Source of the DNA: Piliocolobus tephrosceles
Lineage: Eukaryota; Chordata; Mammalia; Primates; Cercopithecidae
Length of the DNA: 64,000 bases
Direction: 5' to 3'
NCBI RefSeq assembly: GCF_002776525.5
Contig: NC_045441.1
Location: 89,035,101-89,099,100, forward strand
Positions 1 to 9,551 of the stretch are shown piece by piece (the stretch's first letter is position 1; every line of letters starts with the position of its first letter). Position numbers and translations under genes: made by a program. The notes under the pieces were generated by a model that was given only the letters and a program-made list of their open reading frames with translations, made no database searches and was not told the origin of the DNA.

Positions 1-952
1 ACACAGAAGACCGGTGATTTCTGCATTTTCAACTGAGGTACTGGGGTCATCTCACTCGGGAGTGCCGGACAATCCGTGTGGGTCAGCTGCTGCAGCCTGA
101 CCAGCGAGAGCTGAAGCAAGGCGAGGCATCGCCTCACCTGGGAAGCGCGAGGGGGAAGGGAGTCCCTTTTCCTAGCCAGGGGAACTGAGACACACAACAC
201 CTGGAATATCGGGTAACTCCCACCCCAATACTGCGCTGTAACACTGGCACACCAGAGATTATATCCCACACCTGGCCGGGAGGGTCCCACGTCCACGGAG
301 CCTCCCTCCTTGCCAACACAGCAGTCTGCGGCAATCTAACTGCAAGGCAGCAGCAAGGCTGGGGGAGGGGCACCCGCCTTCGCTGAGGCTTAAGTAGGTA
401 AATAAAGCCGCTGGGAAGCTCGAACTGGGTGGAGCTCACAGCAGCTCAAGGAAACCTGCCTGTCTCTGTAGACTGCGCCTCTGGGGACAGGGCTCAGCTA
501 AAGGAGCAGAAGCCTGTGCAAACGCGAACGACTCTGTCTGACAGCTTTGAAGAGAGCAGTGGATCTCCCAACACGGAGGTTGAGATCTGAGAAGGGGCAG
601 TCTGCCTGCTCAAGTCCCTGACCCCTGAGTAGCCTAACTGGGAGACATCCCCCACTAGGGGCAGTCTGACACCCCACACCTCACAGGGTAGAGTACACCC
701 CTGAGAGGAAGCTTCCAAAGCAAGAATCAGACAGGTGCACTCGCTGTTTAGCAATATTCTGTCTTCTGCAACCTCTGCTGCTGATACCCAGGCAAACAGG
801 GTCTGGAGTGGACCTCAAGCAATCTCCAACAGACCTATAGCTGAGGGTCCTGACTGTCAGAAGGAAAACTATCAAACAGGAAGGTCACCTATACCAAAAC
901 CCCATCAGTACGTCACCATCATCAAAGACCAGAGACAGATAAAACCACAAAG
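1..952 (+). promoter_or_regulatory. L1 5' UTR with internal promoter (first ~57 bases missing)
   Basis: This is the GC-rich L1 5' leader upstream of ORF1. In primate L1 this region is an internal RNA polymerase II promoter, with an antisense promoter in its central part; the YY1 site near +13 would lie before the window start. Landmarks of the family are visible: the cgaggcatcgcctcacctgg block near 122, the gggaagctcgaactgggtgg block near 413, and the run into ORF1 with the aaaccacaaagatgggg start context. An antisense frame is open over 134-439 but has no ATG. Confidence 0.85.
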
Positions 953-1969
953 ATGGGGAAAAAGCAGGGCAGAAAAGCTGGAAATTCAAAAAATAAGAGC
1001 GCATCTCCTCCTGCAAAGGAGCACAGCCCATCACCACCAACGGATCAAAGCTGGTCAGAGAATGATTTTGATGAGATGAGAGAAGAAGGCTTCAGTCCAT
1101 CAAACCTCTCAGAGCTAAAGGAGGAATTACGTACCCAGCGCAAAGAAACTAAAAATCTTGAAAAAAGAGTGGAAGAATTGACAGCTAGACTAATTGATGC
1201 AGAGAAGGTCATAAACGAAATGACAGAGATGAAAACCATGACACGAGAAATACATGACAAATGCACCAGCTTCAGTAACCGACTCGATCAACTGGAAGAA
1301 AGAGTATCAGCGATGGAGGATCAAATGAATGAAATGAAGCGAGAAGAGAAACCAAAAGAAAAAAGAAGAAAAAGAAATGAACAAAGCCTGCAAGAAGTAT
1401 GGGATTATGTAAAAAGACCAAATCTACATCTGATTGGGGTGCCTGAAAGTGAGGGGGAAAATGGAACCAAATTGGAAAACACTCTACAGGATATCATCCA
1501 GGAGAACTTCCCCAACCTAGCAGGGCAGGCCAACATTCAAATTCAGGAAATACAGAGAACGCCACAAAGATACTCCTCCAGAAGAACAACTCCAAGACAC
1601 ATAATTGCCAGATTCACCAAAGTTGAAATGAAGGAAAAAATCTTCAGGGCAGCCAGAGAGAAAGGTCGGGTTACCCACAAAGGGAAGCCCATCAGACTGA
1701 CAGCAGATCTCTCGGCAGAAACTCTCCAAGCCAGAAGAGAGTGGGGGCCAATATTCAACGTTCTTAAAGAAAAGAATTTTAAACCCAGAATTTCATATCC
1801 AGCCAAACTAAGTTTCATCAGTGAAGGAGAAATAAAATTCTTTACAGATAAGCAAATGCTTAGAGATTTTGTCACCACCAGGCCTGCCTTACAAGAGACC
1901 CTGAAGGAAGCCCTAAACATGGAAAGGAACAACCGGTACCAGCCATTGCAAAAACATGCCAAAATGTAA
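953..1969 (+). CDS. L1-ORF1: L1 ORF1p, RNA-binding nucleic-acid chaperone
   Basis: ORF1p forms trimers that coat L1 RNA in cis in cytoplasmic particles and is needed for retrotransposition. The frame is 338 residues, the normal family length, and starts at the ATG in the usual context after the leader. Residues 1-50 are a basic, low-complexity N-terminus. Residues about 52-152 form the heptad coiled coil (for example LDQLEERVSAMEDQMNEM at 111-128). The RNA-recognition domain covers about 157-252, with REKG at 235-238, and the C-terminal domain about 253-323, with ARR at 260-262 and YPAKL at 282-286. These RNA-binding landmarks are all present. The coiled coil differs strongly from human L1HS, as expected for this fast-evolving part in a separate primate lineage. 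No internal stop is present. Confidence 0.95.
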   Translation: MGKKQGRKAGNSKNKSASPPAKEHSPSPPTDQSWSENDFDEMREEGFSPSNLSELKEELRTQRKETKNLEKRVEELTARLIDAEKVINEMTEMKTMTREIHDKCTSFSNRLDQLEERVSAMEDQMNEMKREEKPKEKRRKRNEQSLQEVWDYVKRPNLHLIGVPESEGENGTKLENTLQDIIQENFPNLAGQANIQIQEIQRTPQRYSSRRTTPRHIIARFTKVEMKEKIFRAAREKGRVTHKGKPIRLTADLSAETLQARREWGPIFNVLKEKNFKPRISYPAKLSFISEGEIKFFTDKQMLRDFVTTRPALQETLKEALNMERNNRYQPLQKHAKM

Positions 1970-2032
1970 AGACCATCGAGCCTAGGAAGAAACTGCATCA
2001 ACTAATGAGCAAAATAACCAGTTAATATCATA
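1970..2032 (+). other. L1 inter-ORF spacer
   Basis: The 63-base gap between the ORF1 stop and the ORF2 ATG has the length usual for primate L1. ORF2 is translated from the same bicistronic RNA by an unconventional termination-reinitiation mechanism (known for L1); no separate promoter is seen here. Confidence 0.85.
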
Positions 2033-5000
2033 ATGGCAGGATCAAGTTCACACATAACAATATTAACCTTAAATCTAAATGGACTAAATGCTCCAATTAA
2101 AAGACACAGACTGGCAAACTGGATAAAGAGTCAAGACCCATCAGTCTGCTGTCTTCAGGAGACCCATCTCACATGCAGAGACATACATAGGCTCAAAATA
2201 AAGGGATGGAGGAAGATCTACCAAGCAAATGGAGAACAAAAAAAAGCAGGGGTTGCAATCCTAGTCTCTGATAAAATACACTTTAAACCATCAAAGATCA
2301 AAAGAGACAAAGAAGGCCATTACATAATGGTAAAGGGATCAATTCAACAGGAAGAGCTAACTATCCTAAATATATATGCACCCAATACAGGAGCACCCAG
2401 ATTCATAAAGCAAGTCCTTAGAGACTTACAAAGAGACTTAGACTCCCATACAATAATAATGGGAGACTTCAACACTCCACTGTCAACATTAGACAGATCA
2501 ACGAGACAGAAAGTTAACAAGGATATCCAGGAATTGAACTCATCTCTGCACCAAGCGGACCTAATAGACATCTATAGAACTCTCCACCCCAAGTCAACAG
2601 AATATACATTCTTCTCAGCACCACATCACACTTATTCCAAAATTGACCACATAATTGGAAGTAAAGCACTCCTCAGCAAATGTAAAAGAACAGAAATTAT
2701 AACAAACTGTCTCTCAGACCACAGTGCAATTAAACTAGAACTCAGGACTAAGAAACTCAATCAAAACCGCTCAACTACATGGAAACTGAACAACCTGCTC
2801 CTGAATGACTACTGGGTACATAATGAAATGAAAGCAGAAATAAAGATGTTCTTTGAAACCAATGAGAACAAAGATACAACATACCAGAATCTCTGGGACA
2901 CATTTAAAGCAGTATGTAGAGGGAAATTTATAGCACTAAGTGCCCACAAGAGAAAGCAGGAAAGATCTAAAATTGACACTCTAACATCACAATTAAAAGA
3001 ACTAGAGAGGCAAGAGCAAACACATTCAAAAGCTAGCAGAAGGCAAGAAATAACTAAGATCAGAGCAGAACTGAAGGAGATAGAGACACAAAAAACCCTC
3101 CAAAAAATCAATGAATCCAGGAGTTGGTTTTTTGAAAAGATCAACAAAATTGACAGACCGCTAGCAAGGCTAATAAAGAAGAAAAGAGAGAGGAATCAAA
3201 TAGATGCAATAAAAAATGATAAAGGGGATATCACCACCGACCCCACAGAAATACAAACTACCATCAGAGAATATTATAAACACCTCTACGCAAATCAACT
3301 AGAAAATCTAGAAGAAATGGATAATTTCCTGGACACGTACACTCTCCCAAGACTAAACCAGGAAGAAGTTGAATCCCTGAATAGACCAATAGCAGGCTCT
3401 GAAATTGAGGCAACAATTAATAGCCTACCCACCAAAAAAAGCCCTGGACCAGATGGATTCACAGATGAATTCTACCAGAGGTACAAGGAGGAGCTGGTAC
3501 CATTCCTTCTGAAACTATTCCAATCAATAGAAAAAGAGGGAATCCTCCCTAACTCATTTTATGAGGCCAACATCATCCTGATACCAAAGCCTGGCAGAGA
3601 CACAACAAAAAAAGAGAATTTTAGACCAATCTCCCTGATGAACATCGATGCAAAAATCCTCAATAAAATACTGGCAAACCGGATTCAGCAGCGCATCAAA
3701 AAGCTTATCCACCATGATCAAGTGGGCTTCATTCCTGGGATGCAAGGCTGGTTCAACATTCGCAAATCAATCAACGTAATCCAGCATATCAACAGAACCA
3801 AAGACAAGAACCACATGATTATCTCAATAGATGCAGAAAAGGCTTTTGACAAAATTCAACAGCCCTTCATGCTAAAAACGCTCAACAAATTCGGTATTGA
3901 TGGAACGTACCTCAAAATAATAAGAGCTATTTATGACAAACCCACAGCTAATATCATACTGAATGGGCAAAAACTGGAAAAATTCCCTTTGAAAACTGGC
4001 ACAAGACAGGGATGCCCTCTCTCACCACTCCTATTCAACATAGTGTTGGAAGTTCTGGCTAGGGCAATCAGGCAAGAGAAAGAAATCAAGGGTATTCAGT
4101 TAGGAAAAGAAGAAGTCAAATTGTCCCTGTTTGCAGATGACATGATTGTATATTTAGAAAACCCCATCGTCTCAGCCCAAAATCTTCTTAAGCTGATAAG
4201 CAACTTCAGCAAAGTCTCAGGATACAAAAGTAATGTGCAAAAATCACAAGCATTCTTATACACCAGTAACAGACAAGCAGAGAGCCAAATCAGGAATGAA
4301 CTTCCATTCACAATTGCTTCAAAGAGAATAAAATACCTAGGAATCCAACTTACAAGGGATGTAAAGGACCTCTTCAAGGAGAACTACAAACCACTGCTCA
4401 GTGAAATCAAAGAGGACACAAACAAATGGAAGAACATACCATGCTCATGGATAGGAAGAATCAATATCGTGAAAATGGCCATACTGCCCAAGGTTATGTA
4501 TAGATTCAATGCCATCCCCATCAAGCTACCAATGAGTTTCTTCACCGAATTGGAAAAAACTGCTTTAAAGTTCATATGGAACCAAAAAAGAGGCCGCATT
4601 GCCAAGACAATCCTAAGTCAAAAGGACAAAGCCAGAGGCGTCACACTACCTGACTTCAAACTATACTACAAGGCTACAGTAACCAAAACAGCATGGTACT
4701 GGTACCAAAACAGAGATATAGACCAATGGAACAGAACGGAGTCCTCAGAAATAATGCCACACATCTACAACCATCTGATCTTTGACAAACCTGACAAAAA
4801 CAAGAAATGGGGAAAGGATTCCCTATTTAATAAATGGTGCTGGGAAAATTGGCTAGCCATAAGTAGAAAGCTGAAACTGGATCCTTTCCTTACTCCTTAT
4901 ACGAAGATTAATTCAAGATGGATTAGAGACTTAAATGTTAGACCTAATACCATAAAAACCCTTGAAGAAAACCTAGGTAGTACCATTCAGGACATAGGCA

Positions 5001-5860
5001 TGGGCAAGGACTTCATGTCTAAAACACCAAAAGCAATGGCAACAAAAGCCAACATTGACAAATGGGATCTAATTAAACTAAAGAGCTTCTGCACAGCAAA
5101 AGAAACTACCATCAGAGTGAACAGGCAACCTACAGATTGGGAGAAAATTTTTGCAATCTACTCATCTGACAAAGGGCTAATTTCCAGAATCTACAAAGAA
5201 CTCAAACAAATATACAAGAAAAAAACAAACAACCCCATCAAAAAGTGGGCAAAGGATATGAACAGACATTTCTCAAAAGAAGACATTCATACAGCCAACA
5301 GACACATGAAAAAATGCTCATCATCACTCGCCATCAGAGAAATGCAAATCAAAACCACAATGAGATACCATCTCACACCAGTTAGAATGGCAATCATTAA
5401 AAAATCAGGAAACAACAGGTGTTGGAGAGGATGTGGAGAAATAGGAACACTTTTACACTGTTGGTGGGATTGTAAACTAGTTCAACCATTATGGAAAACA
5501 GTATGGCAATTCCTCAAAGATCTAGAACTAGATGTACCATATGACCCAGCCATCCCACTACTGGGTATATACCCAAAGGATTATAAATTATGCTACTACA
5601 AAGACACATGCACACGTATGTTTATTGCGGCACTATTCACAGTAGCAAAGACTTGGAATCAACCCAAATGTCCATCAGTGACAGACTGGATTAAGAAAAT
5701 GTGGCACATATACACCATGGAATACTATGCAGCCATAAAAAAGGATGAGTTTGCGTCCTTTGTAGGGACATGGATGCAGCTGGAAACCATCATTCTTAGC
5801 AAACTATCACAAGAAGAGAAAACCAAACACCGCATGTTCTCACTCATAGGTGGGAACTGA
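2033..5860 (+). CDS. L1-ORF2: L1 ORF2p, endonuclease and reverse transcriptase
   Basis: ORF2p nicks target DNA at T-rich sites and copies L1 (and Alu) RNA at the nick by target-primed reverse transcription. The frame is 1275 residues, identical in length to active human ORF2p, without stops. The N-terminal APE-type endonuclease (about 1-239) keeps N14, E43, the GDFN motif holding D145/N147, and SDH near 228-230. The reverse transcriptase core (about 498-773) keeps the FADD motif with the catalytic aspartates near 702-703 and the QGCPLSPLLFN stretch. The C-terminal CX3CX7HX4C cysteine knuckle (about 1130-1147) is complete. A few changes look private when compared with the copy at 31.1-32.6 kb, for example GYKSNVQ here against GYKINVQ there, and DGFTDEF against DGFIAEF. 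Catalytic residues are intact, so activity is plausible but untested. Confidence 0.95.
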   Translation: MAGSSSHITILTLNLNGLNAPIKRHRLANWIKSQDPSVCCLQETHLTCRDIHRLKIKGWRKIYQANGEQKKAGVAILVSDKIHFKPSKIKRDKEGHYIMVKGSIQQEELTILNIYAPNTGAPRFIKQVLRDLQRDLDSHTIIMGDFNTPLSTLDRSTRQKVNKDIQELNSSLHQADLIDIYRTLHPKSTEYTFFSAPHHTYSKIDHIIGSKALLSKCKRTEIITNCLSDHSAIKLELRTKKLNQNRSTTWKLNNLLLNDYWVHNEMKAEIKMFFETNENKDTTYQNLWDTFKAVCRGKFIALSAHKRKQERSKIDTLTSQLKELERQEQTHSKASRRQEITKIRAELKEIETQKTLQKINESRSWFFEKINKIDRPLARLIKKKRERNQIDAIKNDKGDITTDPTEIQTTIREYYKHLYANQLENLEEMDNFLDTYTLPRLNQEEVESLNRPIAGSEIEATINSLPTKKSPGPDGFTDEFYQRYKEELVPFLLKLFQSIEKEGILPNSFYEANIILIPKPGRDTTKKENFRPISLMNIDAKILNKILANRIQQRIKKLIHHDQVGFIPGMQGWFNIRKSINVIQHINRTKDKNHMIISIDAEKAFDKIQQPFMLKTLNKFGIDGTYLKIIRAIYDKPTANIILNGQKLEKFPLKTGTRQGCPLSPLLFNIVLEVLARAIRQEKEIKGIQLGKEEVKLSLFADDMIVYLENPIVSAQNLLKLISNFSKVSGYKSNVQKSQAFLYTSNRQAESQIRNELPFTIASKRIKYLGIQLTRDVKDLFKENYKPLLSEIKEDTNKWKNIPCSWIGRINIVKMAILPKVMYRFNAIPIKLPMSFFTELEKTALKFIWNQKRGRIAKTILSQKDKARGVTLPDFKLYYKATVTKTAWYWYQNRDIDQWNRTESSEIMPHIYNHLIFDKPDKNKKWGKDSLFNKWCWENWLAISRKLKLDPFLTPYTKINSRWIRDLNVRPNTIKTLEENLGSTIQDIGMGKDFMSKTPKAMATKANIDKWDLIKLKSFCTAKETTIRVNRQPTDWEKIFAIYSSDKGLISRIYKELKQIYKKKTNNPIKKWAKDMNRHFSKEDIHTANRHMKKCSSSLAIREMQIKTTMRYHLTPVRMAIIKKSGNNRCWRGCGEIGTLLHCWWDCKLVQPLWKTVWQFLKDLELDVPYDPAIPLLGIYPKDYKLCYYKDTCTRMFIAALFTVAKTWNQPKCPSVTDWIKKMWHIYTMEYYAAIKKDEFASFVGTWMQLETIILSKLSQEEKTKHRMFSLIGGN

Positions 5861-6111
5861 ACAATGAGCTCACTTGGACTTGGGAAGGGGAACATCACAC
5901 AATGGGGCCTATCATGGGGAGGGGGGAGGGGGGAGGGATTGCATTGGGGAGTTATACCTGATATAAATGATGAACTGATGGGTGCTGACGAGTTGATGGG
6001 TGCAGCACACCAACATGGCACAAGTATACATATGTAACAAACCTGCACGTTATGCACATGTACCCTAGAACTTAAAGTATAATAAAAAAAAAAAAAAAAA
6101 AAAAAAAAAAA
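5861..6111 (+). other. L1 3' UTR, G-rich tract and poly(A) tail
   Basis: The 3' UTR carries the family's conserved G-rich polypurine tract at 5915-5937 (four G runs separated by single A), which can form a G-quadruplex. It ends with the aacttaaagtataat block and an A-run at 6084-6111. A repeated gatgggtgc unit at 5979-6004 is also visible. The wording of this 3' UTR matches what I remember of rhesus/baboon L1 and differs from L1HS. Confidence 0.85.
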
Positions 6112-6475
6112 GAATGGTGGAGCTGAGAAGAGGGGGATATGGGAAGATGTTGTTCAATTGGTATAAAATTACAGTTATACTGTACAAGATTAGTACTTCC
6201 AGAGATCTGCTGTACAACATAATGCCTATATTTAAGAATAAATATTGTTCACTTAGGAATTTTTTAACACAGTCAATCTCAATGTCATGTCAAGTATTTT
6301 TACCACCAAAAAAACAGGGAGATTAAAAAACTCTTGGAGGTTATGGATTTGTTTATTACCTTGATTGTGGTAATGGTAACATGAATGCATACATATGTCC
6401 AAATTCATAAATTGTATACATTACTTATGTGCAGTTTTTATATACCAATTATACCTCTATAAAGCTGGGATGAGA
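6112..6475 (+). mobile_element. L1M 3' end (old LINE-1 remnant)
   Basis: The segment reads like the 3' UTR of mammalian L1MA/L1MB elements, with gagatctgctgtacaacat near 6200, then the ttattaccttgattgtggta block and the terminal attatacctctataaagctg at 6448-6467. The young L1 lies directly upstream and probably inserted into this copy. The exact subfamily is uncertain. Confidence 0.75.
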
Positions 6476-8053
6476 GAAAAAAGAGAGCGATGACCAGGAT
6501 CAAGTATTCTCACCACATTCATTCACATTGTTGCCCTGGGAAAGGACTAATAGAGGCCATAAGCTGACTCTACCATTTGTAGAGTTCCGAGCAGCTTACT
6601 TTCTTGGCTGTCCCAGAAAGTAAAGAAATTACAGTGTTACACCTTTTACCCATTCCCTCTAAATATTTGCTCAGGCTCATTTTTTAAGGGAAAAATCTAA
6701 TTATTCTAACAATGTCTTAGTTTTAAACTAGACACAGCCAAAATATTGAGCTTACCTATAGCTGTGCCCTACTAGTAAGGAAGATCCTGATATTTGTTTA
6801 GCCTGTGGGGTTGTCTGACTGCCCTGACTGTGGTGACTTCCAGCTCTTTGCCCTAGTAAACAGGTCCCATTTGGCTTACTTTACTTCTATATTGTTTTCC
6901 TTTAAGGCAAGGTCCTGAATTATTGCATACCTAGACATAAGTAATCACAGTCTTAAAAAAAATATAGGATTTTGAAAGATAAATATGATTTAGGGAAAGG
7001 TACCACCAATAGCAAAAGTGTAAAGAGGAAAATGAGTACAAGAAATGGAGTTTGCCATAGTGACAACTGTAGCTAGAATGGTTCATAGATAAAGTTTATT
7101 GAGCAAAGCAAGTATGAATGCAATAGAAACTAAAGTATTGACTTTGTGTGAGGAACCTGTACTAGAAGTTGATGCTCATCCCCAATTTTCATTTTCTCTG
7201 TCTTCCTTATAATAATGGAATCATGTCACTTACAGCTGGACACACAGACAATAAGCTAGATTCCCTTGCAGTTAGGTAGAGAGATTTGGTTTCTCTCATG
7301 CTAATTAAAACATAAGCAGAAATTACATGAGGAATGTTTCCTACAACAGCAGTTGTTTGTTTTCCCTCTTTCCTTTCGCTGCTGGCAGAAGTAGTATGAA
7401 TTGGATCTGCTGCCTTGGACCCCATCTGGAATTCATGTTGAGAGTGTCAAGGGTACCCCATTAGTCCTGGACTCTTCACTTTTAAACTTTTATGTGAGAA
7501 AGAAATAAAATGTTGTATTCTTTAAGCCTCTGTGTTTTGGGGTTCCACTTCTACACAAGTTAAATCATGTCCTTCACTAATAAAGAGCTTTGGAAGACCT
7601 CTTAGCATATAATGAATGAGAAGCTCAAGACTGCTAAGCCAAAAATAATGCCATTAATCAAGTGGAGGCTATCATGAAACATTTTCAAACTCTGACACTG
7701 ATACCAGGCTGAGCCTCACATTTGCTCTGGAATAGTGCTTTCTCTGGCCAACATCATGGTAACATAAACACATTTAGCAGAAACATCTCTTCCTCTTTCT
7801 CACTGAGCTTGATTGATGGTATTTTTAAGGAAACTAATTGACTTTAGAACAGTATTATTACCTTTCAGTGTCAGCCCTCAGTAGCAATGCAAGCAGACAG
7901 CCATGTCTGCAATGTGATATTCACCCTGAGAAAACACGTCTCTTTTGTATTCTTACCAGAGTAACTTAGTCCTTCTCCCAGGTATTTCAGTTAAAACATT
8001 GCTAATGTTCATATGATCCCTAGAATAGAGAAAGGATTTAGTCTTCTAACATA
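6476..8053. other. Single-copy-like DNA, no gene seen
   Basis: I see no coding exon or RNA gene in this stretch. The part around 7480-7570 (ttctttaagcctctgtgttttgg region) has the look of the 3' end of a degraded mammalian LTR or other old repeat, but I cannot name it. Confidence 0.5.
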
Positions 8054-8059
8054 GTACCC
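8054..8059. repeat. Target-site duplication of SERV-like LTR (left copy)
   Basis: GTACCC stands directly before the LTR and is repeated at 8526-8531 directly after it. Confidence 0.85.
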
Positions 8060-8525
8060 TGTCTGGAGCCATGAGGCCCGGAATTAGCCGACCTCTGTTG
8101 CTTGATCTCCGCAAAGCGGAGACAAAATGGCACATTTCCGGGTTCTTCATTATAACTTGTTCCCGCGCGCGCCTAAACCTTTGCGGCGTGCGCCCAAACC
8201 TTTCCCACGCGCGCCCAAACCTTTCCTGTGCGCGCAAACCTTTTCGCGCCCAGAAAGATATGCAGCCTAGGGCGCAGTTGCGATCCTGCGCCCGGGAAAA
8301 TTACAAAGCCACGGCGCATGCGCAATTGTAATTTGAGAAGACCGGCCCCCGTCACCGCCCTGGCCCAACCTCTTCCTCTGCCAGCCTATATAAGGCATGG
8401 CACCACCATTATTAAATAAGACTTGATCAGGCTATTTGTCTTGTCTCCATTTCTCGTGTTTTCTTGTCTCCTCCATTCCCACTCCCCCTTCCAGGGCCAG
8501 TTCGACTGTCCCGCCAGTCGGGACA
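8060..8525 (+). mobile_element. Solo LTR of a type D simian betaretrovirus-like element (SERV/SRV-like)
   Basis: A 466-base LTR begins TGTC and ends GACA and is flanked by the perfect 6-bp duplication GTACCC (8054-8059 and 8526-8531), the size made by betaretroviral integrases. It is a GC- and CpG-rich island in AT-rich DNA, so it is young. U3 holds four GCGC-CCAAACCTTT-type direct repeats (aaacct at 8175, 8196, 8217 and 8236). A TATA-like tatataagg lies at 8387-8395, followed by an attaaa-like polyadenylation signal near 8412. No internal gag/pol is present, so this is a solo LTR left by LTR-LTR recombination. The start and the GCGC repeats resemble SRV/MPMV/SERV LTRs, a group of Old World monkeys; that assignment is from memory. 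Confidence 0.75.
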
Positions 8526-8531
8526 GTACCC

Positions 8532-9235
8532 ATTTACTCAGGTAAATTGTTTCATTAGGAGTTACTTAGAAAATATCATAAAAGTAGACAGGAAGTAATT
8601 CAGTTTTCCTAGGAGATTTGGTAGATGAAACCTTTTTCCCAACAAAGGGGGTTGTGTGAAGAGTGCTCTCAGAAGTTCTTTGTCAATGGCTAGCACTTAA
8701 AATGGACAAGGGCCCATACATGCAATATCTCATTTAATGTTCCCTCCAACCCCAAGTGGGAGGACTTTTACCACCCATTTTACTGCAGAGAAGTAAGTGG
8801 TAGACCTGGGGTTCGACCTCAGTAACATTGACCTCAGTCCCAGGTTTAACCTACATACTATACTCCCTTAACATCTTATGGCTCAAATGAGGACCTGAGT
8901 AAAAGTTTTTCCTTACTTCTTGGTGCGTCAGGGAGTAAGTCTTAAAACCACTGGGTATGAATCTCTCAACTGTACGCAGTTGACTTTACGGGGCAGAGCA
9001 ATAATACAATTTTCTTTAGAATGCCACTAGCCCTATCCCTGGAAAGCCAATGGTGAGAAGAAAAATACATACATAGTACAATCAGTGTTCACTGCATGTT
9101 TCCAGGATAAAAGTTATGTGCAGCTTCTAAAAACATCTGAGCCTAAACTGTCATTCCATTAGTTGGTTATAAAACAGGTCGATGTTCTTAATAAAAAATC
9201 TTGCAAAAGGCAGTTTTAGGATCACGCTCTTTGAA
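8532..9235. other. Single-copy DNA with a MIR remnant at 8725-8870
   Basis: Most of the stretch is unrecognised. From about 8725 to 8870 it follows the reverse strand of the MIR SINE (the atctcatttaatgttccctcc start, the cccattttactgcagag middle and the gacctggggttcgacctcag region). Confidence 0.6.
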
Positions 9236-9249
9236 AATTTACTCTTTTA

Positions 9250-9537
9250 GGCCAGGCGCAGTGGCACATGCCTGTAATCCCAGCACTTTGGAGGCCGAGG
9301 AGGGTAGATCACCTGAGGTCAGGAGTTCGCAACCAGCCTGGCCAACATGGTGATCCACCTCTCTACTAAATACAAAAAAATTAGCTGGGCATGGTGGCGC
9401 ATGTCTGTAATCCAAGCTACTTGGGAGGATGAGACAGGAGAATTGCTTGAAACAAAGAGGTGGAGGTTGCAGTGAACTAAAATTGTGCCATTGCACTCCA
9501 GGCTGGGCAACAAGAGCAAAAATCCATCAAAAAACAG
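9250..9537 (+). mobile_element. Alu SINE (AluS-like)
   Basis: A full Alu dimer starts at ggccaggcgc and ends in a short A-rich tail. It is flanked by a perfect 14-bp target duplication, aatttactctttta, at 9236-9249 and 9538-9551. The motifs cacctgaggtcaggagtt and aaaaaaattagctgggc place it with AluS rather than AluY. Its A box and B box are partly decayed. Confidence 0.92.
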
Positions 9538-9551
9538 AATTTACTCTTTTA

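Larger units (their letters stand above)
1..6111 (+). mobile_element. Near-complete young LINE-1 (L1) with both ORFs intact
   Basis: The element runs from inside the 5' UTR through ORF1 (953-1969), a 63-base spacer, ORF2 (2033-5860), a 3' UTR and an uninterrupted run of 28 A. Comparison with the known L1 5' end suggests that about 57 bases are missing because the window begins inside the element, so the 5' target duplication cannot be seen. Both ORFs have full L1 length (338 and 1275 residues) with no stop or frameshift, and the A-tail is pure, so the insertion is young. The ORF1 coiled coil and the 3' UTR differ from human L1HS, which points to an Old World monkey L1 lineage (inference). It sits against the 3' end of an older L1M (6112-6475), probably its insertion target. 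Confidence 0.95.

Noticed and set aside
735..1079. 114-codon frame overlapping the start of L1 ORF1
   Set aside because: It is a shadow frame of the L1 leader and ORF1; ORF1 itself begins at 953 in the conserved context.
8160..8310. GC-rich stretch as a CpG-island promoter of a host gene
   Set aside because: It lies wholly within an LTR bounded by TG...CA and a 6-bp duplication, so the GC-richness comes from the retroviral U3.
9239..9519. Reverse-strand frames of 66-85 codons
   Set aside because: These are the usual antisense open frames of Alu elements.
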